62,215 nt of DNA from Magnetococcales bacterium (GTDB lineage Bacteria; Pseudomonadota; Magnetococcia; Magnetococcales; Magnetaquicoccaceae). Location: assembly GCA_015234115.1 (NCBI GenBank), contig JADFWP010000013.1:1-62215 (forward strand), written 5' to 3'. The translations under genes were made by a program, and so were the position numbers. Below are positions 28,688 through 37,110 of the stretch, one piece after another. Each line of letters starts with the position of its first letter. Positions within the stretch are counted from its first letter, which is position 1. Under the pieces are notes generated by a model. That model searched no databases. It had not been told where the DNA came from and was given only the letters and a program-made list of their open reading frames with translations.

Positions 28688-28878
28688 ATTTCGGGATCAT
28701 GCGTTTTTGGCTCAAAGGCGTCGCCTGCGGCGACCGGAGGGCGCGCTGCCAAAAAGGCGCGCCAAAGGTCCAACAGCGTCGCCTGCGGCGACCGGAGGGC
28801 GCGCCAAAGGCAAAGTCCCAGAGGCTTCGCCCCTGGACCCCACCAGAGGCCCCTGGCCCCTGGACCCCACGGACAAAC
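28688..28878 (-). repeat. Family B repeat, copy B2 with internal duplication
   Basis: Inverse orientation to B1. Begins ATTTCGGGAT and GGCTCAAAGGCGTCGCC, ends with the paired GGACCCCAC blocks. An internal unit including GCGTCGCCTGCGGCGACCGG and GGCGCGCC occurs twice, making this copy about 45 bases longer. It ends about 4 bases beyond the stop of the minus-strand BTLCP gene. Confidence 0.9.
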
Positions 28879-28882
28879 GCCA

Positions 28883-29752
28883 TCACAACGCCTTGCGCAG
28901 ACGACGCAACTCCTCAAGCTTGCGCACCTCGAACGGGGTAAGCCGCTGCGCATGCTCCGGGGTCGGCTCGTGATAATACTCCCGCAAAAGCCGCAGCCGC
29001 TCCACTTCACCCGGAGTGAGTCGCGGCTCCCAGGGATGGATGATCAGCCAGTCGGCGGCAATGCGCGCCAGTTTCTCATTGGCCGGAAACTGCCGATAGG
29101 AAAGCATCCGGCCAGCCACACCCGGCGCTCCGACCACCCTGTTGCCTGAAACGCCCCCGGAGGCTCCGCCGCTCCACCCGGACCATACCACGCTGCGCCC
29201 GGCATCCCGGTAGGCCCCCAACGCCACCACCCGGCTGCCCGGCGTGCGCTGCGGCGAGTCAAGCACATGAATTTTCTCTTGCACACGGGCGAGCAGAACC
29301 ACATGATGCACCCCGCCCGGCGCGGTCGGCGCCAGAGTGACCAGACGCAGTTCCGCTTCCGGAAAGCCGCTCTCGCGCAGCAGCAACATTTTGGCCAGGG
29401 CATAATCCTCGCAATCGCCGCCCTGCCGATAGGAATCGACCGGCGCCAACCAGACATTCTCCGGATCCTCGCGCGGCAGGATCCGCTGATTGACCCGCTC
29501 CTGAACGGCCTGCAACCGATCCGGAACCGGTTGATGACGCACCTCGGCCAGATCGGCCTCCCAGACCGGAGGTTGGTGCCGGGCATGTTCGGCCAACGCG
29601 CGCGTCAATTTTCCGTACCGCCCGGAGTGGTCCTGCCCCTCCGCGACGCGCTGGAAAACGCTGGCCATGGGCACGACGGCATCCTGGGCCTGCGCCAGAC
29701 CGCCCACCCCGACCCATAAAACCATCCACATGAAAAAACGCCAGGAGATCAC
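28883..29752 (-). CDS. Bacterial transglutaminase-like cysteine protease (BTLCP)
   Basis: Exported cysteine protease of the LapG-like BTLCP family, about 289 residues. The catalytic Cys is in QGGDCEDYALAK, the His in GGVHHVVLL and the Asp in IHVLDSPQRT. A signal peptide (MISWRFFMWMVLWVGVGG..AQA) argues for a start at GTG 29752; ATG 29731 is the alternative. LapG cleaves large adhesins under control of the c-di-GMP receptor LapD. Neither LapD nor a LapA-type adhesin is in the window, so a LapG role is only possible. A C-terminal charged helix (EVERLRLLREYYHEP) extends beyond the core. It diverges from the REC-Hpt gene. Confidence 0.88.
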   Translation of the reverse strand: MISWRFFMWMVLWVGVGGLAQAQDAVVPMASVFQRVAEGQDHSGRYGKLTRALAEHARHQPPVWEADLAEVRHQPVPDRLQAVQERVNQRILPREDPENVWLAPVDSYRQGGDCEDYALAKMLLLRESGFPEAELRLVTLAPTAPGGVHHVVLLARVQEKIHVLDSPQRTPGSRVVALGAYRDAGRSVVWSGWSGGASGGVSGNRVVGAPGVAGRMLSYRQFPANEKLARIAADWLIIHPWEPRLTPGEVERLRLLREYYHEPTPEHAQRLTPFEVRKLEELRRLRKAL

Positions 29753-29753
29753 G

Positions 29754-30623
29754 ATGCACCGGCAACATGGCAAAAAGAAAGATGATCCGGACCCGTTCCC
29801 AAGCCATCCACTGGCTGGCGATGTCCCGGCCCCGCGCCGCCAGGAGCCTCCTGCGGAAACTCCCGCTTCCCCGCTCCGAATTCTGGTGATCGAAGATGAC
29901 CGACTCAGCCGCGTTCTGCTCACGGAGTGGCTGATTCAGGACGGTCATCGGGTGCTGCTGCCGGAGCCGGATCAGGATCCGGTCACGCTGGTGCGCAGCC
30001 AGGAGGTGGACCGGATCCTGACCGATCTGCATCTGCCCGACCGGGATGGAGTGGAGCTGATCCGGACCATCCGCGCCCTGCCCGATCCCCGCAAGGCCGG
30101 GGTGCCGATTCTGGTGGTCACGGCAGAAACCCGGCCCGAGCCGCTCCGGGCTGCCCGCAGCGCCGGGGCCGATGTGGTATTGTGCAAGCCGGTCGAGCGG
30201 AGCATGCTGCGTCAGGCCCTGACGCCTCATCCACCGCTGCCGGTCCGCCATCTCCGGTCGGAACCGCAGACCAGCGACACCATCCTCAACACCGGAATCC
30301 TGGAACAGGGATGTCGCTCTTTGGGTACGGAACGTTTTCTGTCGATCTGCCAGATCTTTTGCGCGCTGGAACACGAAACGGTCCAGGCCATGGAGCAGGC
30401 GTGCCAACGGTCGGAGGCCCAAACCCTGGCCGAAATCGCCCACCGTCTCTCCGGCAGAGCGGGCCATCTGGGCATGGAATCGCTTGCCGCACAGGCCCGG
30501 ACGCTGGTGAACGAGGCGCGTCAGATGCTGCCTTCAGAGTGTGCGGAGCGGGTCCGCACGCTGGCCGCAGCCAGTCAGGCTGCGGGTCAGGCGCTGAAAC
30601 AGTGGATGCGACAAAGGGTCTGA
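29754..30623 (+). CDS. Response regulator with C-terminal Hpt domain
   Basis: 289 residues from the ATG at 29754, which has a clear AGGAG 8 bases upstream. After a charged 40-residue leader, a receiver domain (about 41-155) has ILVIEDD, the acceptor ILTDLHLPDRDG and a CKPVER motif. A linker leads to an Hpt domain (about 195-285) with the phospho-His in EIAHRLSGRAGHLG. Such a protein can act as a phosphorelay shuttle or sink. It could pair with the hybrid kinase at 19.7-24.3 kb; no evidence beyond domain logic. Confidence 0.92.
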   Translation: MHRQHGKKKDDPDPFPSHPLAGDVPAPRRQEPPAETPASPLRILVIEDDRLSRVLLTEWLIQDGHRVLLPEPDQDPVTLVRSQEVDRILTDLHLPDRDGVELIRTIRALPDPRKAGVPILVVTAETRPEPLRAARSAGADVVLCKPVERSMLRQALTPHPPLPVRHLRSEPQTSDTILNTGILEQGCRSLGTERFLSICQIFCALEHETVQAMEQACQRSEAQTLAEIAHRLSGRAGHLGMESLAAQARTLVNEARQMLPSECAERVRTLAAASQAAGQALKQWMRQRV

Positions 30624-30641
30624 CGGCAGACCGACGGGAGT

Positions 30642-31397
30642 TCAGCCCGGCCCGACCGCCTGCTCGCCCAGTTCCCTGGCCAGAGTCAGGGTGGTGACGA
30701 CCAGAGCACGCGCCTGATTCAGCAATACCGCCGCCTGATCCCGCGCCAGAGACGACAAAAGCTCATCCGCAACCGGGACGAGCGCCCCCCCCTCCGGGTC
30801 CGGATGGCCACTCTGCGCCAAAGTGCGCAAACCGTCTGCCAGAGCCTGCATCACGCCGGGCAGCAACGCCTCGACCAGACGTGGATCCGGCTGGCTGCGC
30901 ACCGGCTCGGAACCCGATCCTGCCGCTTCCAGCGGTGCCGGAAGCGCGACAACCTCCCCCTGCGCCATCCCCTGCTCCACCCCGGCGGCGCGCGGCGCAT
31001 CTCCCGCCTCCCCTTCGACGCCAAAAGCCCGGCGCACCAACTCGGCATAAATCCGTTGCCGGGCCGGAAACAGCGGAAAACCCGATCCCGGAGCCGGCAA
31101 AAACCGTGAACCGGCCCCGGAGGCATGGGATCCGGTCCCGGCAGAAGGCTCGGACCCGCCCCCGGAAGCGGCTTCCTCCCCTTTCCAGGGAAGCGTCGCG
31201 GCACCGGTCATCACCGGCGGTTTGAAACGCCCCCGCTCTTGCAAGGTTTCCACCCAGCTTGCCGGCACCCCCCGCACGGCTCTCCCCTCCGGACTGCCCG
31301 GTCGCGTCTCCTCCACCGCCGTGTCGAGCCAGGAGGAGAAAACATTTTGTCCATGAGGTGATTTTGCTATTCTCCAACCGTCGGCTGCCTTGCGCAT
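30642..31397 (-). CDS. Hypothetical protein
   Basis: 251 residues from the ATG at 31397 with AAGAGGA upstream. The N-terminal half is low-complexity (Gly, Pro, Ser, Ala); a central segment (FPARQRIYAELVRRAFGVEG) and a C-terminal helical region (SLARDQAAVLLNQARALVVTTLTLARELG) look folded. No signal peptide, membrane segment or known domain. Convergent with the REC-Hpt gene, 18 bases apart. Function unknown. Confidence 0.7.
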   Translation of the reverse strand: MRKAADGWRIAKSPHGQNVFSSWLDTAVEETRPGSPEGRAVRGVPASWVETLQERGRFKPPVMTGAATLPWKGEEAASGGGSEPSAGTGSHASGAGSRFLPAPGSGFPLFPARQRIYAELVRRAFGVEGEAGDAPRAAGVEQGMAQGEVVALPAPLEAAGSGSEPVRSQPDPRLVEALLPGVMQALADGLRTLAQSGHPDPEGGALVPVADELLSSLARDQAAVLLNQARALVVTTLTLARELGEQAVGPG

Positions 31398-31522
31398 GGT
31401 GTTGTCCTCTTGACTTGACACGAAAATGATCTTGTGCGGACCGTTGCTCCAAAGGAAACATCATAAACAACCGATTCAATTAATCCAGCAAAAATTTCCA
31501 CCTCCTGCCCGCCGAGACCACC

Positions 31523-31891
31523 ATGGATAGCAAAGCATTCGGACTGCTGGCCGAGGGGATGGCGGCGCGCACCCTGACCCGTCTGGGCTATCGGATCCTG
31601 GCCCGCAATGTCCGACTGCCGGGCGGCGAGTTGGATCTGGTGGCCAAACAGGGCGAGACCCTGGTCTTTTGCGAAATCAAGGCGCGCCGCACCCCCCTCA
31701 CCGGCGCGCCGGGCGAGGCCATCGACGCCCGCAAACAGGCGCGACTCACCCGACTGGCCATAGCCTATCTGCGCGCCCATCCGGAACTGGCCAACTGCGA
31801 CTGCCGCTTTGATGCGGTCCTGTTGTGGCGGGAGGGATGGCATTGGCAAACCGAGGTGATTCCTGACGCCTTCCGTCCAGGCTGGGAGTGA
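31523..31891 (+). CDS. yraN: YraN-family (UPF0102) nuclease-fold protein
   Basis: 122-residue protein of the YraN family, full length. Signature: GLLAEGMAARTLTRLGYRILARN, then GGELDLVAKQGETLVFCEIKAR (split), which holds the D..E-x-K catalytic pattern of restriction-endonuclease-like folds, and a C-terminal RFDAVLLW. The biological role is not settled. In E. coli yraN follows lpoA beside rsmI; here those genes are 22 kb away, so the cluster is split. Confidence 0.95.
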   Translation: MDSKAFGLLAEGMAARTLTRLGYRILARNVRLPGGELDLVAKQGETLVFCEIKARRTPLTGAPGEAIDARKQARLTRLAIAYLRAHPELANCDCRFDAVLLWREGWHWQTEVIPDAFRPGWE

Positions 31892-32190
31892 AAAAAACAC
31901 ACCCGAAGGAAAACGCCGGAATGCCCCCTGCGCGATCACGCCAGGAAATGCTTGACCATATACCCGGTCCACAGGATACAATGGCCCCTGGTGATTTATG
32001 AAAGACAGCACCAAACCGGGTCAAGCCAACGTGGAGATGCCCATGCAAGGGACATGCGGTTGTGACATCACCAGAGAGAACGAAAAAAAATCGGGCAGCC
32101 GTCCGACCAGCCGCACTACGTCGTCCGGGTGGCCGATCACTCCTGCCAGAAATAATCTCTGGTTTTTTTTCCAGATTCGGTCATCTTAAT
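31892..32190. other. Leader region of the exopolysaccharide genes
   Basis: About 300 bases between yraN and the sugar transferase start. It contains a weak promoter-like pair, TTGACC at 31952 and TACAAT at 31977 with 19-base spacing. A sigma54-type GG/GC pair was looked for and not found. An open frame from 32062 could extend the sugar transferase but lacks family similarity. Confidence 0.4.
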
Positions 32191-33633
32191 GTGATTCGTA
32201 TATTCCGACACTATCTGCATCGATGGTCAATGATGCTTCTGATCATCGAATCCCTGCTGGCAACCCTGGCGGTGTATGTCGGTGTGGCCGTGCGCTTTTC
32301 GGGACTGGAGCATCACGATGACATCCATGGCGAGATGCTGTTTCCCCGCGCCATCTTCTTTGCCCTGGTGATCGTCACCAGCCTGGCGGCCATGGGACGC
32401 TATCAACGGCTGATGAACGAAGGATTCTCCGGCGAGCTGTTGCAGGTGGGACTGAGCTTTCTGGTGGCTTTGGTCTCCATGAGCATGCTGTTTTATGTTT
32501 TCCCGGATCTTTTTATCGGTCGCGGCGCCTTTGGGTATGCGCTGGCCTTCTGTTTTCTGATCCTGATGGCGCTCCGTTACTTTTTCTTCCGCTTCATGCT
32601 CGATTGGGAGTTGCTCAAACGTCGGGTGATCGTTTTCGGCACCGGCGCACACGCCAGAATCATCGCCGAAACCCTGCAACGCAACACCGGCGGCCCCTCG
32701 GACTGCATCCTGATCGGCCATTGGCCGGTATCGGGTCAAACCATCCAGGTCAATCCCGCGGATGTGATCTGGGATACCCGGCAACTGAACGAGTACGCCG
32801 TACAGCACCGGGTGGATGAGGTGGTCATGGTCGCGGACCACGCCCTGCCGGAGCTGTATCTCAACGAAATCCAGGAATGCAAGGCGCTCGGCATCCGGAT
32901 CATGGACATTCACGAATTCTTCGAGCGGGAACGCCATATCATCCTGACCGATATCATGGATCCGGCCTGGTGGCTGTTCCACTCCGATGGACTCTACCGG
33001 GAACCGTGGAGCGAAGGGATCAAAAAGCTCTTCGACATCTCGATCAGCCTCCTGTTGCTGTTGATCACCAGTCCGGTCATGCTGCTGGCGGCACTCGCCA
33101 TCCTGATCGACAGCAAAGGATCCGGCCCGATCTTCTATACCCAGGAGCGGGTCGGCTACGGAGGTCGGATCTTTTCGGTGATGAAATTCCGCAGCATGCA
33201 TCCGGACGCCGAAAAAGATGGCATTCCCCGCTGGGCGGCCCGCAACGACGCACGCATCACCCGGGTTGGACGCTTTCTGCGTTCAACCCGCATCGATGAA
33301 CTGCCCCAGTTCTTCAATGTGCTCAAAGGCGAGATGAGCCTGGTCGGTCCCCGTCCCGAACGCCCGGCGTTCGTGTCGCAACTCAAGGTGCGCATTCCCT
33401 ATTATGCCGAACGGCTGCGGGTCAAACCCGGAATCACCGGCTGGGCGCAAATTCGTTACGGCTATGGGGCATCAGAGGAAGACGCGGCGGAAAAATTGAA
33501 GTACGATCTGTACTATGTGAAGAATCACGGTCTCTTTCTTGATCTGTTAGTGCTTATTCATACAGTGGAGGTAGTTCTCTTCGGACAGGGGGCCTCCGGA
33601 CCAAAACCAGACATGAAACACCAGGGCGGATGA
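32191..33633 (+). CDS. Polyisoprenyl-phosphate sugar transferase of the XrtA/EPS type
   Basis: Initiating glycosyl-1-phosphate transferase for exopolysaccharide, about 480 residues. Five N-terminal membrane helices, a nucleotide-binding-like middle (RRVIVFGTGAHARII), then a C-terminal bacterial sugar transferase domain: FDISISLLLLLITSP, FYTQERVGYGGRIFSVMKFR, RSTRIDELPQFFNVLKG, MSLVGPRPERP and GITGWAQIRYGYGAS. The start IRIFRHYLHRW matches the XrtA-associated subfamily (TIGR03013), supporting GTG at 32191; an upstream ATG at 32062 would add 43 unrelated residues. First gene of a five-gene cluster. Confidence 0.9.
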   Translation: MIRIFRHYLHRWSMMLLIIESLLATLAVYVGVAVRFSGLEHHDDIHGEMLFPRAIFFALVIVTSLAAMGRYQRLMNEGFSGELLQVGLSFLVALVSMSMLFYVFPDLFIGRGAFGYALAFCFLILMALRYFFFRFMLDWELLKRRVIVFGTGAHARIIAETLQRNTGGPSDCILIGHWPVSGQTIQVNPADVIWDTRQLNEYAVQHRVDEVVMVADHALPELYLNEIQECKALGIRIMDIHEFFERERHIILTDIMDPAWWLFHSDGLYREPWSEGIKKLFDISISLLLLLITSPVMLLAALAILIDSKGSGPIFYTQERVGYGGRIFSVMKFRSMHPDAEKDGIPRWAARNDARITRVGRFLRSTRIDELPQFFNVLKGEMSLVGPRPERPAFVSQLKVRIPYYAERLRVKPGITGWAQIRYGYGASEEDAAEKLKYDLYYVKNHGLFLDLLVLIHTVEVVLFGQGASGPKPDMKHQGG

Positions 33634-33685
33634 CTCCGACATCCTTCCGGGGGATGCGGGCACTTCAAGGCATGGGTTGAAACGG

Positions 33686-35257
33686 ATGCAGCAGGAATTC
33701 GGCTTTCGCGATCTCTATTTTCAAGTGATCCTGCATGTCAGGGGCATGTGGCGCCATCGGTGGCACATGATCGGCCTGACATGGTTCGTCTGCCTGTCCG
33801 GCTGGGCCTCGGTGGCGGTCATGCAGGATCAATATCTGGCCAGTTCCACGATCAAAATCGAAGATCCCAGACAAGAGATCGCCGATTTTCTCTCCAAGAC
33901 CAAACAGGTGATCGATGTGACCCGCGAAGCCCACCGGGTGCTCAACGGTCTGCTGAATCCGCAAACCCTGGCGCAGGTGGTGCAACAGACCGATCTCTCC
34001 TTCCTGGCCCGCACCGAACAGGAACGCCAGGAGATCATGAACCTTTTGAATGCGCAAATCACCGTGACCGCCGCAGGCACGGGACTGTATCGCATCGCCC
34101 ATCGTCACACCAACCCGGAGATCACCCGTCAGGTGGTGGAAGTGATCCTGGATCGCCTGCCCATGGATACCCTGCCGGTCGATGGGGGAGGAACCGCCAG
34201 AACCGCTGAAGAATACCTGAAGAAAAGAATCGCCGAATACGAGGCCAAGGTGGCGGAAGCCACACAGAAATTACAGGAATTCAAAAACAAGAACCTCGAC
34301 CTGATCCCGGAAAAAGAGGGCGGCTACTATGTGCGGGTCAGCCGCCTGAACCGCGCCATCGAAGCCCATCAGGCCAAACTGCGCGAACTGGAACAGAGCC
34401 GCGACGAAGTGCGCAGACAAATGCAGGAGATCGAAAACTCTTCCGGCTCTCCCACCGAAGACCAGGATCGCCAGATCGAGGCCCTCAACCAGCAACTCAA
34501 CGCCCTGTTCAGCAAACACTACATGAAAGGGGGACGCAAGATTCCCCTCTACAACGACAACCATCCCGATGTCATCGCCCTGCGCCAGGCCATCGCCCAA
34601 CAGGAACAGGTCAAACAGGAGAAGATCAACCGGTTGCGTTCCAGCGCCGACGACTCCTCCTCCTGGGAACTGGAGGCCAACCCCGTCTATCGCAATCTCA
34701 AAATGACCGCCAGCAAACTGGAAGTGGATCTGGCCAGCGTCCGGGTGCGCCTGGTCGAGACCGAAGGCCATCTCAAACGCCTCAAATCCCAGGAAACCAC
34801 CCTGCCGGCCATCGAAAACGAATACAACCGCCTGCAAACCCGGCTGAGCATGACCCAGGAAGAAATGACCGCCATGCTGCAACAGGAGAGCAAGGCACGG
34901 GAGCGCGGCGAACTGGAAGAAGATCTCAGCCGCTTTGTCCGCTTCAAGGTGATGGAGCGACCCACCACCCCGAAAAAACCGGTCGGACCGAATCGCCCTC
35001 TGTTCTCCTCCGTGGTGCTGGTCGGCGGCATCCTGGCCGGATTGGCACTGTCGATGTTTCTTTCGGTCATCCGTCCGGTCTTCGACAGTCCGGCCTCCAT
35101 GAAACGGATCCTGGGATTGCCCGTGCTGGGCATGGTCTCGATGGTGGATGGCGGCCTTGTCGGACGCTGGTCCCAATCCAATCTCGCCTTTATCCTGGCC
35201 ATGACGACTCTGCTCGGCCTCTTTGGCGGCGTGATTTATTTCGTGCCCACCTTCTGA
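33686..35257 (+). CDS. Chain-length determinant (Wzz/PCP-like) of the EPS cluster
   Basis: 523-residue polysaccharide co-polymerase with helices at both ends (MIGLTWFVCLSGWASVAVM near residue 32 and ILAGLALSMFLSV near 450) and a third helix at the C-terminus (AFILAMTTLLGLFGGVIYF). The periplasmic part is a long coiled coil (about 170-430). The domain order matches the XrtA-system chain-length protein family. The next gene encodes a tyrosine autokinase, its usual partner. ATG 33686 is chosen; a TTG three codons earlier is possible. Confidence 0.9.
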   Translation: MQQEFGFRDLYFQVILHVRGMWRHRWHMIGLTWFVCLSGWASVAVMQDQYLASSTIKIEDPRQEIADFLSKTKQVIDVTREAHRVLNGLLNPQTLAQVVQQTDLSFLARTEQERQEIMNLLNAQITVTAAGTGLYRIAHRHTNPEITRQVVEVILDRLPMDTLPVDGGGTARTAEEYLKKRIAEYEAKVAEATQKLQEFKNKNLDLIPEKEGGYYVRVSRLNRAIEAHQAKLRELEQSRDEVRRQMQEIENSSGSPTEDQDRQIEALNQQLNALFSKHYMKGGRKIPLYNDNHPDVIALRQAIAQQEQVKQEKINRLRSSADDSSSWELEANPVYRNLKMTASKLEVDLASVRVRLVETEGHLKRLKSQETTLPAIENEYNRLQTRLSMTQEEMTAMLQQESKARERGELEEDLSRFVRFKVMERPTTPKKPVGPNRPLFSSVVLVGGILAGLALSMFLSVIRPVFDSPASMKRILGLPVLGMVSMVDGGLVGRWSQSNLAFILAMTTLLGLFGGVIYFVPTF

Positions 35258-35307
35258 ACCTTGGACGGTCCATCCACCTCTTTTCGCAATTCCGGGGTTG
35301 CCCTCTG

Positions 35308-36237
35308 ATGGCGGAATATCCGAATATCCACAAAAAAATCGTCCTGGACTTTGAAAAACTGCGCGCCAAGGGGGTGTTGACCCCGGATGCAGGCCGCAGC
35401 ATCATGGCCGAAGAGTACCGGGTGATCAAACGCCCGTTGCTGCTCAATGCCATGGGCAAAGAGTCGGAACGGGTCGCCAATGGCAAGATGATCATGGTGA
35501 CCAGCGCCTTTCCGAAAGAGGGCAAGACCTTCACCGCCATCAATCTGGCCATCAGTCTGGCTGCGGAAATGGATCTGAACGTCCTGCTGGTCGATGGGGA
35601 TGTGGCCAAACCATCGGTGGCGCGGATTCTGGGCTTCCGGGCCAAGGTCGGCCTGATCGACTGTCTGCTGGGCAAGGTGGAAAACTACTCCGAGGTACTG
35701 ATCAAAACCAATGTGCCCAAGCTGACCCTGCTGCCCTCCGGTCGGCGTCACCATCAGGCCACGGAGCTGTTGGCCAGCGAGAATATGCGCATTCTGATCA
35801 AACAGCTCGCCGACAGTCCGGATCGGATCGTGGTTTTCGACTCTCCACCGCTGCTGGTCACGACCGAAGCGCGTGAGCTGGCCCGCAACATGGGACAGAT
35901 CGTCATGGTGGTCGAGGCCGAGCGCACCCCGCAATTCGCGGTCAAGGATGCACTGGAACAGTTGGAAAATCCGGACATCGTGGGTCTGGTGCTGAACAAA
36001 TACCGCAAACGGGGCAGCGGAGGGAGTTATTATTATTATGGATACGGCGGCTACGGCGGATATGGCGGCGGCTATGGCGGCGGATATGGCGGTGGATATG
36101 GCGGGTACGGAGGCAAGGGCTATGGAGAAGGCTATGGCGGCGGCTATGGCGGCGGCTATGGCAGCGGACAGGATCAGGACGGTCCACCGGCCAAAAGAGG
36201 CTTCTGGGCACGACTCTTCGGCAAAAACGAGCAATGA
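35308..36237 (+). CDS. BY-type tyrosine autokinase with Gly-Tyr tail
   Basis: 309-residue cytosolic kinase of the CpsD/CapB type, the separate kinase partner of the upstream chain-length protein. Walker A is SAFPKEGKTFTAIN, Walker A' VLLVDGDVAKP and Walker B IVVFDSPPLLV. The C-terminus starts with YYYYGYGG and continues as a Gly-Tyr repeat for about 50 residues; this should be the autophosphorylated tyrosine cluster, and it is much longer and more regular than the usual cluster. The chain then ends in RGFWARLFGKNEQ. The stop directly touches the ATG of the deacetylase gene. Confidence 0.93.
   Translation: MAEYPNIHKKIVLDFEKLRAKGVLTPDAGRSIMAEEYRVIKRPLLLNAMGKESERVANGKMIMVTSAFPKEGKTFTAINLAISLAAEMDLNVLLVDGDVAKPSVARILGFRAKVGLIDCLLGKVENYSEVLIKTNVPKLTLLPSGRRHHQATELLASENMRILIKQLADSPDRIVVFDSPPLLVTTEARELARNMGQIVMVVEAERTPQFAVKDALEQLENPDIVGLVLNKYRKRGSGGSYYYYGYGGYGGYGGGYGGGYGGGYGGYGGKGYGEGYGGGYGGGYGSGQDQDGPPAKRGFWARLFGKNEQ
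36020..36172 (+). repeat. In-frame GGCTATGGCGGC-type tandem repeat
   Basis: Imperfect 6- to 12-base repeats of GGCTATGGCGGC or GGATATGGCGGT inside the tyrosine autokinase gene, coding for GYGG units. Unit number may vary between strains by slippage, in steps that keep the frame. Confidence 0.85.
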
Positions 36238-37110
36238 ATGGCCACCCCTGCGCACGGACTCACCCATGCCTTGACCATAGACGTGGAAGAGTATTTCCAG
36301 GTTGCCGCTTTTGAATCCCGCATCTTGCGCCAACACTGGGAGAACCTGCCCTCGCGGGTGGCCGACTCCACCCGACGCATTCTCGATCTGCTCGCCCGTC
36401 ACGAGGCCCATGCCACCTTTTTCGTGCTCGGCTGGGTGGCGCGCCGCGAACCGGCCCTGATCCGTCAGATCGTGGCAGCCGGACATGAACTGGCCAGCCA
36501 TGGCATGGAACACATTCAGGTCACCCGTCAGAGTCCGGCGGCCTTTCTGGCCGATGCCACCGAATCCCGCCTGATCCTGGAACAGACCGGCGGTGTCCGG
36601 GTACGGGGCTACCGGGCCTCGACCTACTCCATCGGCCAGGCCAATGCCTGGGCCTTCGCACAGCTTGCCGCCGCCGGATACGATTACAGCTCCAGCGTCT
36701 ATCCGATCCGCCACGATCTCTATGGCTGGCCCGAAGCGCCACGCACCCCTTTCTGGCCCAGTGGCGCGACCGGAGTCGGCATCGTGGAGATTCCGGTGGC
36801 CACCCTTGATCTGTTCGGTCGGCGTTATCCCTGTGGCGGCGGCGGTTTTTTCCGGCTCTATCCCTATCGGGTCTCACGCTGGGCCTGGCAGCGTCTTCAG
36901 CACCGCGAAGGGCAGGCCGGTGTCTTCTATTTTCATCCCTGGGAGCTGGATGCCGGACAACCCCGCGTGGCAGGACTGGGTTGGAAATCCCGGTTCCGTC
37001 ACTACCTCAACCTCACCCGCATGGAAACGCGCATCACCACCCTGTTGCGCGATTTCCGCTGGGACCGTATGGATCGGGTCTTCGCGGAAGTGATCGGAGC
37101 GCGTTCATGA
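36238..37110 (+). CDS. XrtA-type polysaccharide deacetylase
   Basis: 290-residue NodB-fold deacetylase with the C-terminal DUF3473-like region. Motif 1 is ALTIDVEEYFQV, motif 2 SHGMEH (H-x3-H metal ligands), motif 3 RGYRAST, and a later FYFHPWELD. It has no signal peptide, as is usual for this subfamily (TIGR03006). It likely trims N-acetyl groups from the exopolysaccharide precursor. Its stop overlaps the next start by four bases. Confidence 0.93.
   Translation: MATPAHGLTHALTIDVEEYFQVAAFESRILRQHWENLPSRVADSTRRILDLLARHEAHATFFVLGWVARREPALIRQIVAAGHELASHGMEHIQVTRQSPAAFLADATESRLILEQTGGVRVRGYRASTYSIGQANAWAFAQLAAAGYDYSSSVYPIRHDLYGWPEAPRTPFWPSGATGVGIVEIPVATLDLFGRRYPCGGGGFFRLYPYRVSRWAWQRLQHREGQAGVFYFHPWELDAGQPRVAGLGWKSRFRHYLNLTRMETRITTLLRDFRWDRMDRVFAEVIGARS

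Noticed and set aside
36020-36172. CRISPR-like array
   Set aside because: Short tandem units with no spacers, in frame and coding for GYGG; it is protein-coding repeat DNA.
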